Source of the DNA: a bacterium
Lineage (GTDB): Bacteria > Patescibacteriota > Gracilibacteria > Peribacterales > Peribacteraceae
Length of the DNA stretch: 64,000 nt
Direction: 5' to 3'
Assembly (NCBI GenBank): GCA_029558515.1
Contig: JAKQEM010000039.1
Span: 34,412-98,411, forward strand
Shown: positions 56,786-64,000 of the stretch, piece by piece
Position numbering within the stretch: the first letter of the stretch is position 1
Layout: each line of letters begins with the position of its first letter
Notes under the pieces: generated by a model
The model's input: only the letters and a program-made list of their open reading frames with translations
Told to the model about the DNA's origin: nothing
Database searches by the model: none
Translations under genes and position numbers: made by a program

Positions 56786-57796
56786 ATGAAGGAAGCCCGA
56801 TTGCGCACTACGTTCTTCCTGCTCCTGCTGGGGGGTGCGCTGCTCCTGACGTTTTTCATCGTGCGGCCGTACCTTGTGACACTCGCCGTCGCGGCGACCG
56901 CGGCGGTCATTTTGCATCCACTGCACGAGTGGCTGCTCTCCAAGACGGGCAACCGTCCTTCCGTTGCGGCGTTCCTCATGGTGGTCCTGACCATCCTGCT
57001 GCTCCTCATTCCGCTCACGCTCCTCGGAGTCACCATCGCGGCCGAAGCGACGAATCTGTATGCGGCACTGAGCGGCGGCACGTTGCCCGTCGATTTGCTC
57101 GGTCAGTTGGAAGATTTGCTGCGACACTATTTGCCCGGTGTTTCTCTGAATTTGAATGAGTATGCCGGCCAGGGATTGCAGTGGATAGCGAGCAATCTGC
57201 AGTCCTTCTTCGCGGGAACGATACGTGCGGTATTCCTCGTGTTTTTGGGCATCATCGCGTACTACTTCCTGTTGAAGGACGGCAAACGGTTCATGGAAGC
57301 GCTCATCGATTTGAGCCCGCTCACGGACAAGGAAGATCGTCAGTTGATCCTCCGCCTGCGCGCAGCGGTCAATTCGGTCATTCGGGGGTCGCTCATCATC
57401 GCGGTGCTGCAGGGCGTGACGACGGGCATCGGTCTTCTGATCTTCGACGTGCCCAGTGCGGTGCTGCTGGGAAGCTTGGCGGGCGTGGGCGCGCTCATTC
57501 CGACCATCGGCACCTCCATCGTGCTCGTGCCAACGGTGCTGTACCTCGTGTTCACGGGCCAGTACTTTTCGGCGGCAGGGTTGACGGTGTGGGGGGCGCT
57601 CGCGGTCGGCATGATCGACAATGTCCTCCATCCCATGCTCGTGGGGCGCGGCATGCGCATGCATCCGCTCTTCATCTTCCTCGCGGTCATCGGCGGCATC
57701 GGCGTGTTCGGCATGGCGGGATTCATCCTGGGACCGCTGGCGGTGAGTCTGCTGTTTGGGCTCCTCGATATTTTCCGTATGGAACGGACGGCATAA
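56786..57796 (+). CDS. AI-2E family transporter
   Basis: Multi-TM; VLQGVTTGIGLLIFDVPSAVLLGSLAGVGALIPTIGT and DNVLHPMLVGRGMRMHPLFIFLAVIGGIGVFG. Confidence 0.88.
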   Translation: MKEARLRTTFFLLLLGGALLLTFFIVRPYLVTLAVAATAAVILHPLHEWLLSKTGNRPSVAAFLMVVLTILLLLIPLTLLGVTIAAEATNLYAALSGGTLPVDLLGQLEDLLRHYLPGVSLNLNEYAGQGLQWIASNLQSFFAGTIRAVFLVFLGIIAYYFLLKDGKRFMEALIDLSPLTDKEDRQLILRLRAAVNSVIRGSLIIAVLQGVTTGIGLLIFDVPSAVLLGSLAGVGALIPTIGTSIVLVPTVLYLVFTGQYFSAAGLTVWGALAVGMIDNVLHPMLVGRGMRMHPLFIFLAVIGGIGVFGMAGFILGPLAVSLLFGLLDIFRMERTA

Positions 57797-57801
57797 ACAA
57801 A

Positions 57802-57821
57802 GGGAGGACGCTTGTCCTCCC
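57802..57821. terminator. terminator-like hairpin between convergent genes
   Basis: GGGAGGAC-GCTT-GTCCTCCC. Confidence 0.6.
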
Positions 57822-57848
57822 CTTGAGAAACCAATGGTGTACGATGAT

Positions 57849-60800
57849 TTATTCCTGCACGATGGCGGTCGTGTTGCCGCTCGTGCCGGTGACATTGACC
57901 GTTGATGTCGTATTCGCGGTTCCTGTCGCATCGGCAGATTGATTGCCTCCTCCCGTCTGCGTGACCGCGGTGTCATTGAGCGATGCGGCATCCTGTGAGG
58001 CGTCGATGGCCGTGGTCGCATCGTCGGTGACGTCCGCCGTTTGATTGCTCTGATCTCCGCTGCCGGTCTGTTCCACCGTCGTCTCGTTGGTGGCATCACC
58101 CGTGACGTTCTGCTCGGCCTGCGTATCCGCATTGAGATCGACTTCCGTGTACTGCGCGCACACGCTCATGTCTACCGTGCACGTCTGGAAGACGGTCGTT
58201 GTGTTCGCCGCCGCAGCATCCTGCGCCGCGTTTACGTCCGTCGCAGCCGTGTTCTCGACGACGGCATCCTGATTGGCTTGGTCGCCATCCCCGCCGTCCT
58301 GGCTGACATCGGTGGTGTTTCCTGACGTACCCGCGACGTTCTGATCAGCCGTCGTGGACGCAACCGGAATGACGTAGAAGTATTGAGCACACGCTCCCTG
58401 CGTCACGTCGCATTCCTGGATGATGTCCACGAGGTTTTCAGAGGCGGCGTTCTGGTCCGCGCTGACTTGCGTGTCCGCATCGGCGTCGATGGTCGCATCC
58501 TGATTGGCTTGGTCGCCGTCCCCGCCGTCCTGGCTGATGCCGGAGAGGTTGCCGGATGTTCCCGACACGTCCTGGCTCGCCGCAGTCGTCGCTACCGGAG
58601 CGACTTCACCGGCCTGCGCCACCGCGCCGTGATCGGCGGTCGCGCTCTGCTGCAGAGTGATGACATTGGTCGCGGTCGAATCCTGTCCGGCCTGCACATC
58701 CGTGGAGGCCGCCGCATCGATGCCCGCGTCTTGGTTGGTTTGCTCCCCGCCTTCCGCGTTCTGCTCGATGCCCGAGATGTTGCCCGCATCACCCGAGACG
58801 TCCTGCACGGCCGCCACACCGGCGACCGGTGCGATCATCACCCACTGTGCGCCCGCGCCGTGATCGATGTCCTGTTCCTGGGAGGCGTCGACGACGTTGA
58901 CGGCTGCCGCCGTCTGCTCGGCTCCGACGTTCGTCGAAGCGTCCGCCGTACTGTCTGCCGCTTGGTTCGCGTCGCCGTCTTCCGCGTTCTGCGCGATGCC
59001 CGAGATATTGCCGGACTGTCCCGATACCTGCTGCACCGCCACCGCCTGCGCCGTCGGATCGATGATCATCGATTGCGCGCCCGCTCCGTGATCCACCTCC
59101 GCTTCCTGGTTGGCGGTGATGTCGTTGAGAGCGATGACGCCCTGCAGTGCCGCGACCGTGCTCTCGCTGTCACTTCCCATCTCCGCATCTTGATTGTGCG
59201 CACCGTCCCCGTCCGCGTTCTGTCCGATGCCTGAGACAATGACGGACGCGCCATTGGCCGCCTGGACGCCGGTTGCATCGCTCGCGGCGTCGATATCCAA
59301 GGACTGAGCCACCGAGCCCGCATCGGCGTCGGCGGACTGGCTGACGTCCGCTGCATTGGTGGAGACGATCTCTTGTTCCGCGTCCACCGTCGCAGCGCTG
59401 TCATTGACCATGTCTGCGTTCTGGTTGGTTCCGCTCGCCTCCTGCTCGATGATGGCTCCGATCATCGAGACCCCGCCGACGATCTGCGTGCCGTTTGCGG
59501 AGCTGTCCAGCGCCACGGTCGCATTTTGATTGCCTTGGTCGCCGTCATTGACTTGCTCCAGATCGGCGACGTTGAAGGAGACAGCGGCTTGATCCGCACT
59601 CACGTCGACACTGCCGTCGTTGTTTGCCGTCGCCTGTTGGTTGATGTCGCCGTCTCCGCTCGCGCTCTGTCCCGCCGCCAGCACGACGACCGATGTGCCG
59701 TCGATCACTTGCACGCCGCTCGCTTCGCTGTCGGCGGCGACGGCCGCCTGCTGATTCCCCTGATCGCCGCCATTTTCTTGCGAAGCATCGATGATGTTGA
59801 ACGAGAGCACCGATTGCGCGCCGTCGACCTCCGTTTCGCTGTCATTCTCCAGGTCCATGTTCTGGTTGGCGCTCCCGTCGGTATCGGCTGTCTGGGCGGC
59901 ATCCACCAGGACCACGGAATCACCCGTGAGCACCTGCAGGCCCTCGGCGTCGCTTTCCGCCGCGATGTCCGCCAACTGGTTGCTGCTCTCGCCGCCCTCC
60001 TGTGCCAGTCCGATCTCATTGAAGGAAACCACGGACTGGTCGCCGTTGATGTCCGTCCCTGCGGATTGCTCCGCGTCCATCGCTTGATTGGCAGATCCAT
60101 CGCCGCTGCTGTCCTGGCTCAAATCTGCGATGACGGTCGAGTCGCCGGTGACGACTTGCACGCCGGTTGCCAGCGCATTGGCGATGACGTTTGCCACCTG
60201 ATTGCACTGTCCGTTGCAGGTTTGCAGAACGGTCAGGATGTTCATGGATGTGAGCTGCTGCAGCGTGTCGATGAATGTATTGGCGTTGAAGATGTTGGTA
60301 ATGTACTGATTGGTCGGCCCGCCGCTTGCAGTTTGCGCGGTCGATCCGATGGCGCTCGCCGCGCCCGCGATCACCACCACGCCGTCTCCGTCGGCATCCG
60401 CTTGCGTGTCCGCCAGTTGGTTTGCTTGGTCACCGTCACTTTCCTGCTTCGCCGTCAGAATATTGAGCGTCGCTCCCACTGCCGCCATCTCCACGTCTGT
60501 CTCCGCATCGGCGGCCGCATCGGCATCCTGATTGGCCGGTCCGTCGCCGTTTGATTCCTGCGCGATGTCCGTCATGCTCTGCGCCGTCGTATCCGCCGCG
60601 AGTCCCAGGAGCAGATCGGCATCGAGCCCGCCGGTCATTTCCTGATTGCTCTGCTCTGCGGCAGCCGTCTGCGTGGCATCCACAGCGTTGTCCGCCGTCA
60701 GATCGCCGTCGACCGCCAGCACCGCATCGGCATCGGTCGCCGCATCCGCTTCCTGGTTGGCGGCCTCCTCATCCGCTTCCTGCGTGACGGTCGCTCCATT

Positions 60801-61001
60801 CTGCGAGAGGGACGTGAACCCGGCGAACACACTGGTCACCGCCGACGTTCCCATGTCCATGAGTTGATTCATGAAGGGGGCGGCTCCCGCGCCGCTCACC
60901 CAAAAGAAAAGAGAGGCAACCGTTACCGTTGCCGAGATCCGGATGATCCGGGCCGATGATGTGTGTGGGGAGAACGCTCTCCCCGTGTTCGGAGTGGGCA
61001 T
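57849..61001 (-). CDS. large secreted Q/N-rich repeat protein (~1050 aa)
   Basis: N-terminal signal-like segment (RIIRISATVTVASLFFWVSGAGA), then repeats of the form Q-x(3-5)-G-D-x-x-NQ; ATG at 61001. Confidence 0.85.
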   Translation of the reverse strand: MPTPNTGRAFSPHTSSARIIRISATVTVASLFFWVSGAGAAPFMNQLMDMGTSAVTSVFAGFTSLSQNGATVTQEADEEAANQEADAATDADAVLAVDGDLTADNAVDATQTAAAEQSNQEMTGGLDADLLLGLAADTTAQSMTDIAQESNGDGPANQDADAAADAETDVEMAAVGATLNILTAKQESDGDQANQLADTQADADGDGVVVIAGAASAIGSTAQTASGGPTNQYITNIFNANTFIDTLQQLTSMNILTVLQTCNGQCNQVANVIANALATGVQVVTGDSTVIADLSQDSSGDGSANQAMDAEQSAGTDINGDQSVVSFNEIGLAQEGGESSNQLADIAAESDAEGLQVLTGDSVVLVDAAQTADTDGSANQNMDLENDSETEVDGAQSVLSFNIIDASQENGGDQGNQQAAVAADSEASGVQVIDGTSVVVLAAGQSASGDGDINQQATANNDGSVDVSADQAAVSFNVADLEQVNDGDQGNQNATVALDSSANGTQIVGGVSMIGAIIEQEASGTNQNADMVNDSAATVDAEQEIVSTNAADVSQSADADAGSVAQSLDIDAASDATGVQAANGASVIVSGIGQNADGDGAHNQDAEMGSDSESTVAALQGVIALNDITANQEAEVDHGAGAQSMIIDPTAQAVAVQQVSGQSGNISGIAQNAEDGDANQAADSTADASTNVGAEQTAAAVNVVDASQEQDIDHGAGAQWVMIAPVAGVAAVQDVSGDAGNISGIEQNAEGGEQTNQDAGIDAAASTDVQAGQDSTATNVITLQQSATADHGAVAQAGEVAPVATTAASQDVSGTSGNLSGISQDGGDGDQANQDATIDADADTQVSADQNAASENLVDIIQECDVTQGACAQYFYVIPVASTTADQNVAGTSGNTTDVSQDGGDGDQANQDAVVENTAATDVNAAQDAAAANTTTVFQTCTVDMSVCAQYTEVDLNADTQAEQNVTGDATNETTVEQTGSGDQSNQTADVTDDATTAIDASQDAASLNDTAVTQTGGGNQSADATGTANTTSTVNVTGTSGNTTAIVQE

Positions 61002-61279
61002 AACGGGTGAAAAGAAAGGAAGTACAAAACAAGGTAGGTGACGTGCCTTCCCCGTTGCTCTTACGAATCTTTCGGACGTTTCGCCTTTTGGTTTGTCGTT
61101 CACCTTGGTTCATTTTTGACGGAGACCATGAGAAGGACCGTGCGTCGCGCATATTTTCGAAGGATGCGCAGAAATATTGTTGGCTTTTCTGTCATGGCTC
61201 TGCCGCTTTGGCGTCTCCGCATGACGTGAGGCGCGTTTGCCGCCTCCATTCCTTTTATCCCTCTTTCCCACCTTTCTCT

Positions 61280-62269
61280 ATGATGCGTGCACACATACGC
61301 AATCGGTTGGCCGCGAAGGCGGTCTCCGCGGCGGCGAGCATCGCGCTCGTCCTTTCAGTATCGGCGCCGGGCATCGCTGCCGCCGCCGGCAATCAAACAT
61401 CGGGTCTCAGCGTGTCATCTTGGACCGTCATCCAGGCGCTCCTGGGAGGTTTGTCCATGAATGCGCAGGTCATCGGTCAGCAGGGCGACGAGGACATGAA
61501 TAATCAGGAGGCGGATGTCGGTCAGGAGGCGGATCTGAACGTGGAATTGTCGGGTGCGGTCGACGCCACCAATGCCACCGAGGTGGAACAGGAGGCCGAT
61601 GATGACGATCAGGCCAATCAGGAGTCCGAGGCGGAAGTGGAAGCCGGCCTTTCCTTCGGCGCGCTCGTCGAGGCGCTGCTCTCCAATGTAGGCGAAGTCG
61701 AACAGGAGGCCGGGGGTGATCAGAACAATCAGGAGGTCGCTGTCGATCAAGAGGGGGAGAGCGACGTCGCACTCGACGCGGAAGCGGAAGCATCCAACGA
61801 TTTTTCCGTTGCACAGGATGCAAACGATGCGGAGCAGACCAATCAGGAAAGTGATGCCGCCGTTGCCGCCGAGATTGACATCGAAGCCATGGTTGACGCC
61901 GTGCTGACCAATGCAAGTTCCGTGGAGCAAGCTGCGGACGGTGAGCAGAACAATCAAGCGGCCGACGTCGGGCAATCGGGCGAGCAGGACGTAGAGTCAT
62001 CCATCGATGCGGCGGCGGAGAATGAAGTGGAAGTCGTGCAGGAAGGCGGCGGCGATCAGAGCAATCAGGAGTCGGCGCTCGAGGTGGATGCAGCGGCCGA
62101 AGTGGCGTCCACGGTCGAATCTGCGGTGGTGAATGCCTCCGAAGTGTCGCAGGAGGACGGGGGTGATCAGGGCAATCAGGCGGCTGCCGTCTCGCAGAGC
62201 GCGAGCAACACCGTCACGTCCAGCATCACCGCGACGAGCGGCAACACCGTTTCCGTCACGCAGGAGTAA
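61280..62269 (+). CDS. secreted Q/N-rich repeat protein (~330 aa), divergent paralogue
   Basis: Signal-like AAKAVSAAASIALVLSVSAPGIAAA; repeats VEQEAGGDQNNQ, VVQEGGGDQSNQ, VSQEDGGDQGNQ. Confidence 0.85.
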   Translation: MMRAHIRNRLAAKAVSAAASIALVLSVSAPGIAAAAGNQTSGLSVSSWTVIQALLGGLSMNAQVIGQQGDEDMNNQEADVGQEADLNVELSGAVDATNATEVEQEADDDDQANQESEAEVEAGLSFGALVEALLSNVGEVEQEAGGDQNNQEVAVDQEGESDVALDAEAEASNDFSVAQDANDAEQTNQESDAAVAAEIDIEAMVDAVLTNASSVEQAADGEQNNQAADVGQSGEQDVESSIDAAAENEVEVVQEGGGDQSNQESALEVDAAAEVASTVESAVVNASEVSQEDGGDQGNQAAAVSQSASNTVTSSITATSGNTVSVTQE

Positions 62270-62298
62270 CACAGAACCGTCATCACACATCGGCACGG

Positions 62299-62326
62299 AA
62301 GAAGAGGGGCCTCGGCTCCTCTTCTT
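62299..62326. terminator. terminator-like hairpin
   Basis: AAGAAGAGG-loop-CCTCTTCTT between convergent genes. Confidence 0.6.
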
Positions 62327-62331
62327 GCGGA

Positions 62332-63039
62332 TTATGAGCGTTCCATCATGCCCCCGAAGTGCTGCACCCAGTAGCCGTCCGCGTATCCCACGCCCATCTC
62401 CTCAAATTGCGGGTGCAAGATGTTGGCACGGTGCGGGGGGGAATCCATCCACGCATCCATGGCGGCAGCGGGGATGGCTTGGTTGTGCGCGAGGTTTTCG
62501 CCGGTCACATATCGATAGGCGCAGTCGCAGGGCGGATGCAAATAGCCCGTCTCTCGTATGCGATCGACGGAGGATCCGCCGTCGGGATCGGTATGGGAAA
62601 AAAATCGGTCTTGCGCCATCCACTCGGCATACCGTTGCGCGGATGCCTGGAGCTGCGGATGCAGGGTCAGTGCCGTGAGTCCAACTGCCGCACGTTCCCC
62701 GTTCACGAGGCGGAGCATCTCTTCCTGCAACGGATGGACTGATGCCGCCGCGTGCACCGCGGTCACCTGTTTCCTGCGATCAGTCGCGGTGCGTCGCACC
62801 ATGACGCGGGCCGTCTCCCTGCGCACACTGACGCGGGTTCTGCTGCTTGCCACTGCCGTCGATTCCCTTTCTTGCCGGGAGAGTCGGTGCTCCCTTCGTT
62901 GCTCCCTTCGCTGCAGCAATCGTGTGGCTTGCGGCTCCGGATCGGAGGGGAGACGGCTCGCTTCCCATGCCCATGCCGTGGTTGCCGTGCCGCATGTGAA
63001 CGCAAGAGTGATGACGGTCAGAAGTATGGTGCGGGTCAT
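62332..63039 (-). CDS. secreted CAP (SCP/YkwD-like) domain protein
   Basis: EEMLRLVNGERAAVGLTALTLHPQLQASAQRYAEWMAQDRFFSHTDPDGGSSVDRI...GENLAHN...AMDAWMDSPPHRANILHPQFEEMGVGY. Confidence 0.92.
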   Translation of the reverse strand: MTRTILLTVITLAFTCGTATTAWAWEASRLPSDPEPQATRLLQRREQRREHRLSRQERESTAVASSRTRVSVRRETARVMVRRTATDRRKQVTAVHAAASVHPLQEEMLRLVNGERAAVGLTALTLHPQLQASAQRYAEWMAQDRFFSHTDPDGGSSVDRIRETGYLHPPCDCAYRYVTGENLAHNQAIPAAAMDAWMDSPPHRANILHPQFEEMGVGYADGYWVQHFGGMMERS

Positions 63040-63085
63040 AGAGGAGGCGGGGGACCATCCTTCTACCCAAAGCAGGAGGTGTTCG

Positions 63086-63685
63086 TCAAAGAATCGGGAG
63101 GGTTTTTTTCTCCGGTTGCATCAGTTCCGCGAAGATGACCAGACGCCTGTCATACGTTTGCCGATTCCATTGCCCGATGCATGTGATGAGATTGAGGTAG
63201 CGGCCGCTTGCGGCACCGAAGATCTCTTGCATCGGAGCTCTGTCGTAGGGGAATGCCTCCGTTCGGGTCACGCGGAACTTGAGTGGCCCATTCTCCGTTT
63301 CCACCACGATGATTTCTCCCGGTTGCATGCCTGAGAGTGCCCAGAAGATGCCGGGCGTGCCAAGCGCCGTATCACGATGGCCGGCGAGCACCGCGTTGCC
63401 TGTGTCGCCCGGAACGAATCCGTGCTCGTACCATCCCACCGAGAATGCGCTTTGGGGAATGTCCATATTTCCGCGTTCCGTCAGGCCGACGGGTTCCACC
63501 GGAGCATCGATGCCGTGCGCTGGAATGCGTAGTCGCAGGGGGCGCTGCGGGATCGTCTGCTCCTCCATGAGTACCGGTGCGTCCTGCGGACGCATGTGAC
63601 GATCCTGCGGGAGCAGCAGGAGGTTTGTCAGCATGATCACGATCATGATGCCCATGGTGCCGTTGAGGATGCCGTGCAGGCTCAT
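63086..63685 (-). CDS. sortase family protein
   Basis: GNAVLAGHRDTALG catalytic His, YLNLITCIGQWNRQTYDRRLVIFAEL catalytic Cys/Arg. Confidence 0.88.
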   Translation of the reverse strand: MSLHGILNGTMGIMIVIMLTNLLLLPQDRHMRPQDAPVLMEEQTIPQRPLRLRIPAHGIDAPVEPVGLTERGNMDIPQSAFSVGWYEHGFVPGDTGNAVLAGHRDTALGTPGIFWALSGMQPGEIIVVETENGPLKFRVTRTEAFPYDRAPMQEIFGAASGRYLNLITCIGQWNRQTYDRRLVIFAELMQPEKKTLPIL

Positions 63686-64000
63686 CGCAGTCCGGTAAGA
63701 CGGATGCGTTTGTCATTCGCCCGGTTCGACGAGGGCAGCGCGGAGATGAGTTCGAAGACGGGAAGCGGTGCCGGACCGTTTCCGGCGGCGGGCATGCCCA
63801 ACGGCACATCCCCACCGAACCCCGGCGGGGGAAGATCTCCTTCAGTGGTAGGAGAGGGTGTCCTCTCTCCTCCTCCCGGGGCGTTGCTGTTCTCTCCCCC
63901 TCCACCCCCTCCTCTGTTCTCATTTTGATTGACTCCTCCTCCACCCCCTCCACCTCCACCTCCACCTCCGCCTCCTCCACCCCCACCCCCACCCCCCTCA
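63683..64000 (-). CDS. C-terminal part of a Gly-rich protein running off the window (partial)
   Basis: Frame ending with TGA at 63683-63685 reads ...GGGVNQNENRGGGGGENSNAPGGGERTPSPTTEGDLPPPGFGGDVPLGMPAAGNGPAPLPVFELISALPSSNRANDKRIRLTGLR-stop; absent from the ORF track (no start in window). Confidence 0.55.

Noticed and set aside
57849-62269. Long antisense ORFs over the Q/N-repeat genes (58383-59234 +, 59373-60554 +, 61415-61975 -)
   Set aside because: They mirror the repeats in the opposite frame, lack recognisable domains, and disappear if the secreted repeat proteins are the true genes.
63372-63992. 206-aa minus-strand ORF with EVEVEVEGVEEE start at the window end
   Set aside because: It overlaps the sortase gene out of frame; the Gly-rich frame ending at 63683 fits operon spacing better.
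1-64000. Recoded TGA (Gracilibacteria-type genetic code 25)
   Set aside because: TGA terminates several conserved genes at the expected place (rlmH, rplT region genes, the oxidoreductase alpha gene), so standard code 11 fits.

Overview
Gene-dense, moderately GC-rich bacterial chromosome segment. Standard stop usage (TGA, TAG and TAA all terminate genes) and gene content fit a small-genome, possibly Patescibacteria/Peribacteria-like organism; taxonomy is an inference. Backbone: infC-rpmI-rplT; a complete V/A-type ATPase operon (minus strand, ~3.5-13.4 kb) with an NtpK-like c-subunit; 2-oxoacid:ferredoxin oxidoreductase; trmD, efp, an ECF sigma/FecR-type anti-sigma pair, guaA, surface-polysaccharide genes, gatB, def, nth, thyA/folA, a SecD carrying an inserted parvulin domain, rlmD-like, a Vsr/HNH/5mC-methyltransferase island, rlmH, aquaporin, an AI-2E-type exporter, two divergent secreted Q/N-repeat proteins, a CAP protein and a sortase. 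Main findings: (1) the 3' end of rlmH is present three times in direct orientation, bracketing two small cargo segments, which resembles SCC-type integration at rlmH; (2) a divergent pair of secreted, curlin-like Q/N-repeat proteins next to a sortase locus; (3) families of 7-bp tandem repeats (GGGGATT, ACTCATA, TTTTGAG, ATTTTGC, GTAGGTT types), like cyanobacterial STRRs, that start at stop codons and are inserted in frame in several conserved genes, together with a palindromic AGACG..CGTCT element family; (4) a SecD-PpiC fusion. All calls come from reading the sequence and ORF translations; no database search was run.
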